The notes: generated by a model from the letters alone, not told the origin. Shown: positions 44,811-54,090, counted from the first letter of the stretch. The stretch: 64,000 nucleotides of DNA from Desulfovibrio sp. JC022 (GCF_010470665.1 NZ_VOPZ01000003.1:248001-312000), one strand, 5' to 3'. Made by a program: numbers and translations.

Positions 44811-46337
44811 ATGATAGCAAAAGTTTCCTGCGCCGCCCTTATGGGGATTGATGCATTTAAAGTTGATCTGGAAGTTGATTTGACCCGGCAGGGCATGCCT
44901 GCATTCACAATGGTCGGCCTTGCTGAGGGCGCGGTCAAAGAGAGTAAGGAGCGTGTTTTTTCCGCGCTCAAGAACAGCGGCTATCGTATTCCGCCTTCAC
45001 GCATCACCGTAAACCTTGCCCCGGCTGATATCCGTAAGGCCGGGTCGGCATACGATCTGCCTTTGGCAACGTCATTGCTCGGGGCTGCCGGGGTAATTGA
45101 CCAGTCCGCGCTGGAAGGATGGTTTCTGGCCGGGGAACTTTCCCTTTCCGGCGGAGTTAAACCTGTGCACGGAGTTTTGCCTTTGGCTATCGAGGCTAGG
45201 CGCAAGGGCGCGAAGGGATTGATTGTCAGTCCTGAAAACGTAAATGAAGCCGCAGTGGTGGAAGGACTTTCAGTTTACGGGGTGCCGACCCTTTCACAAT
45301 TGGTAAATTTTCTTATCGGCGAGGATAATCTTGAGCCGGCCGAGGTTGATACGGAGCTGCTTTGGTCCGGGCGTGAATCTTTCGGCCTTGATTTTTCCGA
45401 GGTCAAAGGGCAGGAGCATGCCAAGCGGGCCATTGAGATTGGCGCAGCAGGTAACCATAATCTACTTTTTGTAGGTCCTCCGGGCAGCGGCAAGACCATG
45501 CTGGCGCGGCGTATTCCCACAGTGTTACCTCCGCTGGTTTTTGAGGAAGCATTGGAGGTGACCAAAATTTACAGTGTTTCCGGGCAACTTGCGCGGGATA
45601 AATCACTGATGGTCACTCGCCCGTTCCGCGCTCCGCATCATACCATCTCCGATGCCGGACTTATCGGCGGCGGGGCTTACCCTAGGCCCGGTGAGGTCTC
45701 CCTTGCCCATCGCGGGGTACTTTTTCTTGATGAGTTGCCTGAATTCAAGAAAAATGTGCTTGAAGTTCTGCGTCAACCTTTAGAAGGCGGGGAAGTTACA
45801 ATTTCCCGCGCAGCCATGTCTCTTTCATATCCGGCTGATTTTATGCTGGTTGCGGCTATGAACCCCTGTCCCTGCGGATATCTTACAGATGAACGACACG
45901 CCTGTACCTGTACCGCACAGGCGGTTAACCGTTACCGTTCTAAACTTTCCGGGCCACTTTTGGACCGTATTGACCTTCAGATTGAAGTCCCGGCGGTGGA
46001 ATATAAGGATTTGCGGGATTCATCCGGGCTTGATTCTGCTTCCATGCGTGCCAATATTGAAAGGGTGCGTGAAATCCAGACCGAGCGGTACAAAGGGATG
46101 AATATCCTTACCAACAGTGAACTCTCCGGTTCCTCGCTGGAAAAGTTTTGTAAGTTAAGTGAAGCCGAACATGGTTTTCTGGAACAAGCTGTGCGCAGTT
46201 TAGGCCTTTCCGCGCGGGCATATACCCGTATTTTACGAATTTCCCGGACCATTGCCGATCTGGCTGGAGGAGAGATGATTCAGGTTCAGCATTTGGCTGA
46301 GGCTATCAATTACCGGAGTATGGATAGGCAGGGCTGA
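44811..46337 (+). CDS. YifB/ComM-family Mg-chelatase-like AAA+ ATPase
   Basis: A 508-residue ComM/YifB protein. N-terminal Lon-protease-like (ChlI) domain about 1-165, then AAA+ with Walker A GPPGSGKTM, Walker B FLDELPEF and a Mg-chelatase C-terminal domain including the cysteine set CPCGYLTDERHACTC. In Vibrio and Haemophilus ComM is a branch-migration helicase for natural transformation; many non-competent bacteria keep it. GGAA upstream of the ATG. It stands alone, divergent from the radical SAM gene. Confidence 0.94.
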   Translation: MIAKVSCAALMGIDAFKVDLEVDLTRQGMPAFTMVGLAEGAVKESKERVFSALKNSGYRIPPSRITVNLAPADIRKAGSAYDLPLATSLLGAAGVIDQSALEGWFLAGELSLSGGVKPVHGVLPLAIEARRKGAKGLIVSPENVNEAAVVEGLSVYGVPTLSQLVNFLIGEDNLEPAEVDTELLWSGRESFGLDFSEVKGQEHAKRAIEIGAAGNHNLLFVGPPGSGKTMLARRIPTVLPPLVFEEALEVTKIYSVSGQLARDKSLMVTRPFRAPHHTISDAGLIGGGAYPRPGEVSLAHRGVLFLDELPEFKKNVLEVLRQPLEGGEVTISRAAMSLSYPADFMLVAAMNPCPCGYLTDERHACTCTAQAVNRYRSKLSGPLLDRIDLQIEVPAVEYKDLRDSSGLDSASMRANIERVREIQTERYKGMNILTNSELSGSSLEKFCKLSEAEHGFLEQAVRSLGLSARAYTRILRISRTIADLAGGEMIQVQHLAEAINYRSMDRQG

Positions 46338-46470
46338 TTTTGCAGGCAATCAGATAGGTCCTATGAAAATAAAAATGTTGTTTTTGGTGCATAATTGGCA
46401 CATTTCAGCTGTTGCCAAGTCCGGCTTGCTGTAATATTACCTACCGTACGGGTTATTTCAGGGAGGGGTA

Positions 46471-47238
46471 ATGAAGCCGGTAATGAATGCTTGTACTGCT
46501 CAGCAGGAACTTTGGGATCAGGTCTTTTCAGAGTCCGAGAGCTATTTCGGGGAACAGCCTAGTGCGCTTGCGCAAAAGTCGCTTGAGCTTTTCCGCGAAA
46601 ATGATGTCTGTTCCGTGCTTGAGACCGGATGCGGTCAAGGGCGCGATACGTTTCTTTTTGCCGGAGACGGGTTAAAAGTTACGGCCCTTGATTATTCCAG
46701 CCGAGCGGTTGATGAAATTACCGCCAAAGCATCTTCCTCCTCATTCTCATCCTATATTGATTCCCGCTGCTTCGATATCCGCAAACCGCTCCCTTTTGAC
46801 TCCAATTCTTTTGATGCCTGCTATTCACATATGCTGATGTGTATGGAATTGACCATGGCTGAAGTTTCCTGCGCTTTAAGTGAATTGCACAGAGTGCTTA
46901 AGCCTGGTGGTCTGGCTGTTTATTCCGTGCGTTCCATTTTTGACCGTCATTACCGGGCCGGGGAACATCTCGGCGAGAATCTGTATGAAGTCGGGAAATT
47001 CGCGGTCCATTTTTTCAGCGAGGATAAATTGAAGGGGCTTGCCAGCGGCTTTAAAATCAAATCCATTGAGCGGGTTGAAGAAGGAGCGCTGCCCCGCGAC
47101 CTCTTTTGCATTGTGATGGAGAAATGTTCCACCCGCTACGCACCTACTTTTGAATCATGTTCCTATGGAAAACAGCGTGCCGGAAAAGTACCTTTCTCAC
47201 GTAACCGGGCGCACTATCATTGTCCCGGCGGGACATGA
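46471..47238 (+). CDS. SAM-dependent methyltransferase
   Basis: A 255-residue class I methyltransferase: motif I VLETGCGQGRDTFLFA (about 48-63), VTALDYSSRAVDEI for the ribose-binding acid, then LHRVLKPGGLAVYSVRS (motif IV/V). GGGAGGGG before the ATG. It resembles the TehB/thiol methyltransferase-like group with small-molecule acceptors. Monocistronic, ending in a bidirectional terminator shared with the convergent gene. Confidence 0.9.
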   Translation: MKPVMNACTAQQELWDQVFSESESYFGEQPSALAQKSLELFRENDVCSVLETGCGQGRDTFLFAGDGLKVTALDYSSRAVDEITAKASSSSFSSYIDSRCFDIRKPLPFDSNSFDACYSHMLMCMELTMAEVSCALSELHRVLKPGGLAVYSVRSIFDRHYRAGEHLGENLYEVGKFAVHFFSEDKLKGLASGFKIKSIERVEEGALPRDLFCIVMEKCSTRYAPTFESCSYGKQRAGKVPFSRNRAHYHCPGGT

Positions 47239-47281
47239 TAGGTTCCATGCGTTTCAGTTGAAGCGTCCAAGATTATTTCAC

Positions 47282-47315
47282 AAAAAAAGTCTGACCAAAA
47301 GGCCAGACTTTTTTT
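47282..47315. terminator. Bidirectional terminator
   Basis: AAAAAAAGTCTGACC and GGCCAGACTTTTTTT pair with one mismatch around an AAAA loop, giving T-runs on both strands between convergent genes. Confidence 0.93.
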
Positions 47316-47335
47316 AGATTTTATTTAGACAATCT

Positions 47336-47818
47336 CTAAAGCAGTTCTTTTAGATTCGGGACAATGGACGGGACTTTCTTTTTGTAGTCCATGTATTCCT
47401 TGCCGAAAATTTCTTCCAGAACGGCTTCTTCTTCCGGGATATGGTGCAGGAATTTGTAGTAGGCTACAAAGCACATGCCGAAAAGCAGCCACGCCTGAGT
47501 TGCTATGGCACTCCCGGTAAAGATGAAAGCTATCCATGCAAAATAGAGCGGGTTGCGCACGATGGCGAAAGTCCCGGTGGTTTCCAGTCTTTGTTCGGCT
47601 ACCGCTTTTTTGACTGTTACCCCGGATATGAAAAGAAAAGCGATTCCGATTCCCAGCAGCATGCCGCCCAGAATATTAAACGCCGCACTGGGCAGAAAGG
47701 TCATTAAGAAAAATCTGGGAAAAATCAGGGTAATGATCAATGCGGCGAGGCCGTAAATGATTGTGGGTTTGAATATTTTCAAGCCGACTCCGAATACACT
47801 CATACTTCGTTCTTCCAT
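47336..47818 (-). CDS. Isoprenylcysteine carboxyl methyltransferase (ICMT/PEMT)-like membrane protein
   Basis: A 160-residue membrane protein with about four helices and the ICMT/PEMT signature: TFAIVRNPLYFAW (RNPxYxxxx) and a C-terminal EEEAVLEEIFGKEYMDYKKKVP segment with the paired glutamates. These methylate membrane-embedded thiols, phospholipids or unknown lipids using SAM. A GGAG six bases before ATG 47818 is better than the GTG at 47830. It lies downstream of the TetR gene in the same direction (about 120 bases apart) and may be its target. Confidence 0.85.
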   Translation of the reverse strand: MEERSMSVFGVGLKIFKPTIIYGLAALIITLIFPRFFLMTFLPSAAFNILGGMLLGIGIAFLFISGVTVKKAVAEQRLETTGTFAIVRNPLYFAWIAFIFTGSAIATQAWLLFGMCFVAYYKFLHHIPEEEAVLEEIFGKEYMDYKKKVPSIVPNLKELL

Positions 47819-47941
47819 AATCTGCTCCACTATTTTCCAGTTGGTTCAGCACCTTTGCAACTGCAAGCGAATTAAAATTTATTGACCTGATCATATTCTA
47901 ACAGTTTCAACAAAAGAGCAACAAAAACCGTTTGTTGAGTG

Positions 47942-48547
47942 TTATTCTTTTTTGAATAAATACATGTGGCACATGTCAGTAAGTTCGATAAATGCTTTAT
48001 TCATGTCCGGTTCTCCTGCTTCCAGAAAGCAGCGATGCATTGTTTCTTCAATGGCCCCACTGACCAGCCTTGCCCCCAAAGTGATGTCATTTATTCTTAC
48101 TGTTTTTTCGCAATTTGTAAGAATTTCAGCAACTCCATCCTGCAATGCCGTTACTATGCTGCGGTCCAGACGGGCCATATGGGACTCCCTGTTTTTCAAG
48201 GCCAGCATTTCGCGGTGTAGTTCTGTAGATAGAGTATGGGCTTGTTTGGCAGTCTCGATAATATATGTAGTGATTTCGCGGGTGCTTTTAGCGTATGGAG
48301 CGTTCTGGGCAAAATTTCCGTACACCCCTTTGGTTATACTGGCTGTATATGCTTCGCTGACCTGATTCAGAAGATCTTTTTTGTCTTTGAAGTAGCTGTA
48401 AAAGGAGCCCACTGAAACTTTGGCTTCGCCAGCTAACTCGGTAACCCCCGTTCTGTGAAATCCCTTCTCGGAAAATAATTTCATCCCGGCAACGATGATC
48501 CGCCGCTTCTTTTCTTTACTTCTCTTCTGGACCGGTGCTCTGCTCAT
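47942..48547 (-). CDS. TetR-family transcriptional repressor
   Basis: A 201-residue regulator: N-terminal TetR HTH (about 13-60; AGMKLFSEKGFHRTGVTELA and GSFYSYFKDKKDLL) and a helical ligand-binding domain without recognisable ligand. Two ATTCAT-type palindromes lie just upstream, so autorepression is likely. The downstream ICMT-like gene shares orientation and may be controlled too. Confidence 0.92.
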   Translation of the reverse strand: MSRAPVQKRSKEKKRRIIVAGMKLFSEKGFHRTGVTELAGEAKVSVGSFYSYFKDKKDLLNQVSEAYTASITKGVYGNFAQNAPYAKSTREITTYIIETAKQAHTLSTELHREMLALKNRESHMARLDRSIVTALQDGVAEILTNCEKTVRINDITLGARLVSGAIEETMHRCFLEAGEPDMNKAFIELTDMCHMYLFKKE

Positions 48548-48576
48548 TATTACTCCGAAGTTTATAAATATATTTT

Positions 48577-48630
48577 ATGAATATAAATTCATATTCATAT
48601 TGTCAATAAATATGAATCAAAATTCATATT
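48577..48630. promoter_or_regulatory. Twin TetR-type operators
   Basis: ATGAAT-ataa-ATTCAT (48577-48592) and AATATGAAT-caaa-ATTCATATT (48609-48630) are two perfect palindromes on the same half-site with centres about 35 bases apart. They start 30 bases upstream of the TetR gene. Confidence 0.7.
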
Positions 48631-48644
48631 AGGAATAAGAGCAG

Positions 48645-48681
48645 CAAAAAAGAAAAGCCCGGTACTGAATAGCACCGGGCT
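48645..48681 (-). terminator. Terminator of the 48988-48707 gene (minus strand)
   Basis: AGCCCGGT and ACCGGGCT form an 8-bp stem with a 10-base loop; on the minus strand TTTTCTTTTTT follows. Confidence 0.85.
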
Positions 48682-48706
48682 GAATGGTATAAATTGCGGT
48701 TTGAAT

Positions 48707-48988
48707 TTAAGCCGGATCAGATGGATTGGGCAGGAATTTGATGTCGATTTCTTGCTTCAAGCCGTTCATGAACTGGCGGAATTCCCTTTCCTGATGCGGA
48801 CTGTAGCGCAGCATAAGGATTCCTTTGAATCTGTCGGCAATGGTAAAAAGCGCGAGATTGTCTACGGCCTCCATAAGGAAACGGAAGATTGCAATGTCAG
48901 ATGGAGCAATCTGGATATACATGCGGCTGGAATTTTCCGGCGGCGGGGGCAGCGGACGCGGACGAGGTTTTCTTTTTCTGCGGGCCAT
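48707..48988 (-). CDS. Small protein with Pro/Arg-rich N-terminus (DUF4911-like)
   Basis: A 93-residue protein. The first 20 residues are an Arg/Lys/Pro stretch (MARRKRKPRPRPLPPPPEN); the rest is a compact alpha/beta domain (YIQIAPSDIAIFRFLMEAVDNL, GILMLRY) resembling DUF4911, though I am only moderately sure of that. No clear ribosome binding site precedes the ATG. Monocistronic with its own terminator. Function unknown; the basic tail suggests nucleic acid or ribosome contact. Confidence 0.65.
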   Translation of the reverse strand: MARRKRKPRPRPLPPPPENSSRMYIQIAPSDIAIFRFLMEAVDNLALFTIADRFKGILMLRYSPHQEREFRQFMNGLKQEIDIKFLPNPSDPA

Positions 48989-49020
48989 TTAGAATATATT
49001 ACTTCGTCCCATGCAAAGAG

Positions 49021-49130
49021 GCGAAGCCCTAATAAAAGGTTTTGGGATTCTTAAACCCTTTTGCAAAAGGGTTTAAGGCCCCCGGCAGGGGTGCCGGAGG
49101 CGTCATGAATATAAATGAGCTTAGCGCATC
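49021..49130 (+). repeat. Composite intergenic repeat, copy 7
   Basis: The most complete copy: GCGAAGCCCTAATAAAAGG head (49021-49039), GGGATTC and a perfect TTAAACCCTTTTG/CAAAAGGGTTTAA hairpin (49051-49076). GGCCCCCGGCAGGGGTGCCGGAGGC box (to 49101) and TTAGCGCATC tail (to 49130) follow. It lies between two minus-strand genes. Confidence 0.85.
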
Positions 49131-49132
49131 AA

Positions 49133-50209
49133 CTAAAGTATCTTATATCCGTCTTCAGTGATGAGTACCATGTATTCCCAGCGGATACCGCCCCAATCGG
49201 AGTAGTAGAGACCTGGCTCAATAGTGATGATCATGCCCGGCTTCAGTTCACCTGAAGCAATGGGGCTTACACTGGGCGGCTCATGTGTTTCAAGGCCGAT
49301 ACCGTGTCCGAGCGAATGGGTAAAGTACTTTTCGACCCCGTATTTTTCAAAAACAGCCTTGGCGGTGTGATAGGCATGCTGAATGGGCAGGCCGGGACGC
49401 AGCACTTTGATGGCTTCCATCTGGGCTTCCTGAACCTGATCGCGCACAGTGAGAAAACGGTCCGAAGGCTTGTCGCCGACCCAGAAAGTGCGGGTCTGGT
49501 CGGAGCAGTAGTCTCCGAGACGTCCTCCCATATCGATAAGTACCAGTGAGCCGTCTTCGAGCTTGTCGTTTCCGGGAATGGCGTGAGGCAGGGCCGCATT
49601 GGGACCGATGCCGACAATGGAAGGAAAGGCCAGTTCGGATGCGCCGTTATTGCGGAAAAGCTGTTCCACATCCCACGCAATTTCAGCTTCAGTGCGACCG
49701 GGAACGAGCTTCGGCTCCAGCAGTTCATAAACCTTGTGGTTCAGGGCGCAGGATTCTTCCATAAGCTTGATTTCGTCTGCATCTTTTATAAGACGCAGAT
49801 CTTCCACCAGCCCGGAAACCGGTTTCAGTTCACAAAGATCGGTAAGTTTTTCATGCTCAAAAATATTTATGGACTTGGGATCATATGAAATTTTTTTGAG
49901 GTCATTGGACTTGAAAAAATCCCGCAGGGCATCGAATTTACGCCCGGAATAAATGAAAATATCATCTTCTTTCCAGACCTTGCGGGCTGCATCGTGGTAG
50001 CGGGGATCAGTGAGCAGGAAGTCGCGCCCATCAGGATCAATGATCAGCCAGCCTGCTGTTTCATTGCACTGGGGATCGTGAAGTTCAAAGCCGCTGAGGT
50101 AGTAGCGGTTGGCTGCGAAGCTGACCAGAAGAGGAGGGTGTCCGCGGTCTTTGAGCCGTCTGCGAACATTCTCCCGCCGTTGTTCATAAGTGGCGGTGGA
50201 AATTGTCAT
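49133..50209 (-). CDS. M24-family aminopeptidase (Xaa-Pro type)
   Basis: A 358-residue metallopeptidase. A creatinase-like N-terminal domain (about 1-130) precedes the pita-bread catalytic domain with the five metal ligands in order: Asp and Asp in LIDMGGRLGDYCSDQTRT, His in HSLGHGIGLETHEPP, Glu in TIEPGLYY and Glu in IRWEYMV. It cleaves N-terminal residues before proline in cytoplasmic peptides. Starts six bases after the stop of the FAD protein gene upstream, so the two are cotranscribed. The tail is directly adjacent to repeat copy 7. Confidence 0.93.
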   Translation of the reverse strand: MTISTATYEQRRENVRRRLKDRGHPPLLVSFAANRYYLSGFELHDPQCNETAGWLIIDPDGRDFLLTDPRYHDAARKVWKEDDIFIYSGRKFDALRDFFKSNDLKKISYDPKSINIFEHEKLTDLCELKPVSGLVEDLRLIKDADEIKLMEESCALNHKVYELLEPKLVPGRTEAEIAWDVEQLFRNNGASELAFPSIVGIGPNAALPHAIPGNDKLEDGSLVLIDMGGRLGDYCSDQTRTFWVGDKPSDRFLTVRDQVQEAQMEAIKVLRPGLPIQHAYHTAKAVFEKYGVEKYFTHSLGHGIGLETHEPPSVSPIASGELKPGMIITIEPGLYYSDWGGIRWEYMVLITEDGYKIL

Positions 50210-50214
50210 GTGCT

Positions 50215-51567
50215 TTAACTGATCCTGTATGTGGTTTCCGGCTGTCCGTTAATCATCCGTTCAGCCCATTCTACTCCCTGCATTACGGAATGATCCATGT
50301 TGGAAACTTCGTATTTCCAGCCGCCGAAACGGCCACGGGAATAGATGTTCATGGATTCAAGCGCAGGCTGTAAAACTTTTAACGCTTCATCGCGTTGCAG
50401 GCAAGGGATGGGATAACCGTAATCCACATTTATTGACCAGCGGGATATAATATCGCTTAGTTCGTCTTCATTCAGCATGCTGGTGTTGACCAGACCGTCT
50501 TCCACCTGCTGAATAATTTTGTTTTTATCAATAATCTTGTCATGGGAGTAGGACACCTCACACATCAGCGCCCGCCCTTTGCCCGGTTCCGGGGTGTTGT
50601 TGGGCGAGTAGTTGTGGAAATTGGTAACCCTGTAAAAGGGGTTGTTGTCTTCAGGAAAATACATCCAGCAGCGCGAATCCGGCTTGGAGCTGGAAAGTCC
50701 TATTCCAGCCACAACTACGCTATTATGTTTGAGAGATTTTGCCGCGTTCACGAGTTGCGCGGGCGGATCAGTCAGCCAGCGCGAGGCTAGAATATCAATG
50801 GGGCCGGTGTTGAGCAGATGTTCATATTCAAATGAATTGCCCTCTGTATCAGTGACGGTTTTGGATTTGGGATCAATAGACGTCACATGGGTATCATATT
50901 TTATATGATCGGAAACAGTGGCAGCCAGTTTTTTAAAGATGGTTCCGGTTCCGCCCTTGAGGGGGAATTTAAATTTGTTGTTCGGTCCCCATGAAAGTTT
51001 GTCACGTTCGAGAATGATATTTTTGATCACCGAGCGCAGGTCGATCACACTTACCCGTTCCCTGATCCATGAGAAAGACATCTTCTCAGGCTGGGTGGCC
51101 CATACCTTATAATTATAAGGCTCCATAAAATATTTGGCGATCCCTTTGCCAAAGACAGAGTGAATCCATTCAAGAAAGTTCTCAGGTGTTTCTTCAGAAC
51201 GCTCTCCGGGCAGAAGTCCACGCACGCATTCCCATTTTTCCTGATTGGGGAGGTGGCGAATGTTGTTCTGAAAAGGGTAGGGAACCCAGCTTTTAAGGAT
51301 GCGCACCCATGATTCGCGCAGATGCTCAGTGTATTCGCCCTGCAATAGCCCTTCGATCAGATTGTCATAATATTCGTAATGGGAAAACATGACATGCCCG
51401 CCAATATCCCAGGTAAATCCTTTTCCGTCCGTAAAGCTTGAGGCTAAACCTCCGGGCCAGGAATTTTTTTCCAGTACAAGGAAGGATTTTTCTCCAAGTT
51501 CGGAAAGCCGACGGGCCGCTCCAAGTCCAGTCGGACCCGCACCGATTATGACATATCTGCATTTCAT
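50215..51567 (-). CDS. FAD-dependent amine-oxidase-like protein (protoporphyrinogen oxidase/UDP-galactopyranose mutase type)
   Basis: A 450-residue flavoprotein with the N-terminal FAD motif VIIGAGPTGLGAARRL, the GGLASSFTDGKGFTWDIGGHVMF segment of NAD(P)-binding-8 oxidoreductases and a C-terminal GRFGGWKYEVSNMDHSVMQG flavin-closing motif. Family members include protoporphyrinogen oxidases and UDP-galactopyranose mutases and are often found in polysaccharide gene sets. The substrate is unassigned. GCGGAG precedes the ATG. It is coupled to the M24 peptidase downstream. Confidence 0.8.
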   Translation of the reverse strand: MKCRYVIIGAGPTGLGAARRLSELGEKSFLVLEKNSWPGGLASSFTDGKGFTWDIGGHVMFSHYEYYDNLIEGLLQGEYTEHLRESWVRILKSWVPYPFQNNIRHLPNQEKWECVRGLLPGERSEETPENFLEWIHSVFGKGIAKYFMEPYNYKVWATQPEKMSFSWIRERVSVIDLRSVIKNIILERDKLSWGPNNKFKFPLKGGTGTIFKKLAATVSDHIKYDTHVTSIDPKSKTVTDTEGNSFEYEHLLNTGPIDILASRWLTDPPAQLVNAAKSLKHNSVVVAGIGLSSSKPDSRCWMYFPEDNNPFYRVTNFHNYSPNNTPEPGKGRALMCEVSYSHDKIIDKNKIIQQVEDGLVNTSMLNEDELSDIISRWSINVDYGYPIPCLQRDEALKVLQPALESMNIYSRGRFGGWKYEVSNMDHSVMQGVEWAERMINGQPETTYRIS

Positions 51568-51660
51568 CGCTTTTACTCCGCAACATAAAATTTAAATATG
51601 TCGTAACAGAAGCAAAGCCTATGCCATCTGCCTTTTCTTAGAAAACGAAAGGAAACAGCA

Positions 51661-51700
51661 CTGTCACTTATCTTTCTTGTGGGCGTAACAGGTTTGTAAC
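51661..51700 (+). promoter_or_regulatory. Pho box array of the pst operon
   Basis: Four 7-mers recur at exact 11-base spacing: CTGTCAC (51661), CTTTCTT (51672), GCGTAAC (51683) and TTGTAAC (51694). This is the tandem PhoB-site layout; the first matches the CTGTCAT consensus nearly exactly. pstS starts 95 bases downstream. Confidence 0.65.
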
Positions 51701-51794
51701 TAAGTTCAGATAGACCATTGCACAACGATAGAAAACGGACGCGGTAAAAAAAGAACTGAGTCTGAAATTAAAATTCCATTTTTGGAGGAAAAAG

Positions 51795-52613
51795 ATGAAA
51801 AAAATTATTGCTCTCGTTGCTGTAATGGTAATGGCTTTTACAGGTTCCGCATTTGCAGGTTCCATTCAGGTTAAAGGTTCCACCACTGTTCTGCCGCTTA
51901 TGCAGAAAGCTGCTGAAGCTTTCATGAAGGCCAACCCCAATGTTTCCATTTCTATTTCCGGTGGCGGCTCTTCCAACGGTGCTAAGGCTCTGATCGACGG
52001 CACTACCGATGTTGCCATGATGTCCCGCGACATGAAGGGCGGCGAAATTCAGAAAGCCACCGACAACGGACGCAAGCCTTACCAGTTCATCGTTGCACTT
52101 GACTGCATCGTTCCGGTTGTAAATCCCGGCAACCCCGTTTCCAAGCTCAGCAAAGATCAGCTTTGGGGCATCTACACCGGTAAAATCAAAAACTGGAAAG
52201 AAGTGGGTGGCGAAGATGCAAAGATCGTTGTTATCTCCCGCGACACTTCCTCCGGTACCTACGATTGCTGGAAGAGCAAGGTAATGAAGAAAGACGGCAA
52301 GAAACACCGCGTATTCCCCGGCGCTCTGCTGCAGGCTTCCAACGGTGCTGTTGCACAGGCTGTTTCCAAGAATAAAAAAGCCATCGGCTACGTTGGCCTT
52401 GCCTACTTGAACAAGGAACTCAAGGGCGTAGTTGTAAACGGCGTGGGTGCTTCCGTCGCCACTGCCAAAGACGGTTCCTACCCCATCTCCCGTGGTCTGA
52501 ACCTCTACACTCCCGGCACTCCCAGCGGTGAAACCAAAGCTCTTCTCGATTACATGATGAGCCCCGCAGGCCAGAAGCTTGCTGCTGACACCGGTTTCAT
52601 TCCCGTAAAATAG
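51795..52613 (+). CDS. pstS: Phosphate ABC transporter, substrate-binding protein PstS
   Basis: A 272-residue periplasmic binding protein with a Sec signal peptide (residues 1-21, cleavage after SAFA). Phosphate-binding segments are visible: KGSTTVLPL at the mature N-terminus, SGGGSSNGAKALIDG and SRDTSSGTYDCW. GGAGGAAAAAG precedes the ATG. It belongs to the shorter PstS type found in deltaproteobacteria. First gene of pstSCA, under a Pho box. An intercistronic hairpin after it probably boosts its level over pstCA. Confidence 0.96.
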   Translation: MKKIIALVAVMVMAFTGSAFAGSIQVKGSTTVLPLMQKAAEAFMKANPNVSISISGGGSSNGAKALIDGTTDVAMMSRDMKGGEIQKATDNGRKPYQFIVALDCIVPVVNPGNPVSKLSKDQLWGIYTGKIKNWKEVGGEDAKIVVISRDTSSGTYDCWKSKVMKKDGKKHRVFPGALLQASNGAVAQAVSKNKKAIGYVGLAYLNKELKGVVVNGVGASVATAKDGSYPISRGLNLYTPGTPSGETKALLDYMMSPAGQKLAADTGFIPVK

Positions 52614-52658
52614 TAAAGGCTTTTCGTAAAAGCCGGGTCCGACATTAATAAATAAGGT

Positions 52659-52685
52659 CCGGGGGGACTTCAAAAGTCCCCCCGG
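52659..52685 (+). other. Intercistronic hairpin between pstS and pstC
   Basis: A perfect 12-bp G+C-rich stem (CCGGGGGGACTT and complement, 3-base loop) with no T-run. In pst operons such hairpins stabilise the pstS message and lower read-through. Confidence 0.75.
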
Positions 52686-52734
52686 AATTTGAAGTCTCTA
52701 AGACAAACGTTAAAATTATATCAGGGGAAAAGTC

Positions 52735-54090
52735 GTGATAACGTCCCGCAATATCTGTTTACTGCTGATCACTCTCGCTGTTCTGGCCGGGGTATATGCT
52801 TATAAGCTCGGTGTGCGCACTGAAGCTGAACAGATTTTTATTTCCTCAGCCGAGAAGGTGGAGCAAAGGGGAGACTATTCCATGAGTGCTGAAGGTGCAC
52901 TCAAGAAAGTCATGATGCTTTCCACCCATGAAGTTGTTGAATCCACGGAAGAGACAGGTTTCAGCAGGGCTGAGAAAGAACTCAGAGTGAGAGAGCTTAA
53001 TGCCGAACTGAACAGGGTTTATACATATGTTCGCACTGATTCAAAAGTGATGGGTAGGGATAAGGCGGATGTTGAGGTCTTGGGTGCCATCAAAGCCAGT
53101 GCTGAGAGTCTGGTTTCATCGAGATCCACAGGCTGGTATGTTTTCAGCGGCATTCTCGGTTTTCTGGGTGTGGTAATCTTCGCTATCTCTACAATTTCGC
53201 TCAGCAGGCGTACCACCGAGCGCATCATCCATTCAGCCTTCCTGATTACCGCGTTTACCTCGATTCTGGTGCTCTTCCTGATCATGATGTTTCTCTTTGT
53301 GGAAGGTCTACCTATATTCAAGCATGTTTCTGTCAGTGACTTTATTTTCGGTCATGAATGGTATCCCACCGATGAGGATGATCCTGCTTTCGGAATCTGG
53401 CCGCTTATTGTCGGTTCCGGCGCGGTGACACTTGTTTCGTCCATTATCGCCATTCCCCTCGGTGTGATGACCGCCATCTACCTTGCTGAAATCGCCCCTT
53501 TAAGAGTCCGTAATATCATCAAGCCCGCAGTTGAGATGCTGGCGGCCCTGCCCTCGGTTGTTATCGGTTTTTTCGGTATGGTTGTGGTTGCTCCTTTTCT
53601 GCAGAATACCTTTGATATCGCGGTGGGCCTGAACCTTTTCAATGCTTCGGTTATGCTGGCTTTCATGGCGGTCCCGACCATCACCAGTATTTCTGAAGAT
53701 GCCATTTATTCCGTACCCCCGGAACTCAAGGAAGCTTCCCTCGCTCTCGGTGCCACCCACTGGCAGTCCATATATAAGGTTATCGTTCCCGCTTCCCTGT
53801 CCGGGATTTCTACCGGGGTTATCCTCGGCATGGCCCGTTCAATCGGCGAAACCATGGTTGTACTTATGGTTGCAGGTGGCGCAGGGCTGCTGCCCACATC
53901 AATCTTTGATCCGGTCCGGCCCATGCCCGCCTCAATCGCCGCTGAAATGGGAGAAGCTCCGTTTCACAGTGATCACTATTACGCGCTCTTCGCAATCGGC
54001 ATGGTGCTTTTTCTGTTCACTATGGCGTTTAACCTCATTGCGGATTACGTGGCCCATAAATACAAACAGGTCGGTTCCGCCTCCTTGTAA
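52735..54090 (+). CDS. pstC: Phosphate ABC transporter permease PstC
   Basis: A 451-residue inner-membrane permease, longer than the usual ~300 because of an N-terminal extension: one membrane segment (about 5-23), a charged periplasmic stretch (about 25-130) and a second segment (about 135-155) before the core. The core has six helices and the EAA loop LKEASLALGATHWQSIYKVIVP that contacts the ATPase. GTG start with AGGGG upstream. It pairs with PstA to form the phosphate channel. The extension may be a regulatory or PstS-docking element. Confidence 0.93.
   Translation: MITSRNICLLLITLAVLAGVYAYKLGVRTEAEQIFISSAEKVEQRGDYSMSAEGALKKVMMLSTHEVVESTEETGFSRAEKELRVRELNAELNRVYTYVRTDSKVMGRDKADVEVLGAIKASAESLVSSRSTGWYVFSGILGFLGVVIFAISTISLSRRTTERIIHSAFLITAFTSILVLFLIMMFLFVEGLPIFKHVSVSDFIFGHEWYPTDEDDPAFGIWPLIVGSGAVTLVSSIIAIPLGVMTAIYLAEIAPLRVRNIIKPAVEMLAALPSVVIGFFGMVVVAPFLQNTFDIAVGLNLFNASVMLAFMAVPTITSISEDAIYSVPPELKEASLALGATHWQSIYKVIVPASLSGISTGVILGMARSIGETMVVLMVAGGAGLLPTSIFDPVRPMPASIAAEMGEAPFHSDHYYALFAIGMVLFLFTMAFNLIADYVAHKYKQVGSASL

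Noticed and set aside
46380-46420. TGGCAC...TTGCC resembling a sigma-54 promoter before the methyltransferase gene
   Set aside because: The spacing between GG and GC elements is about 15 bases instead of 10.
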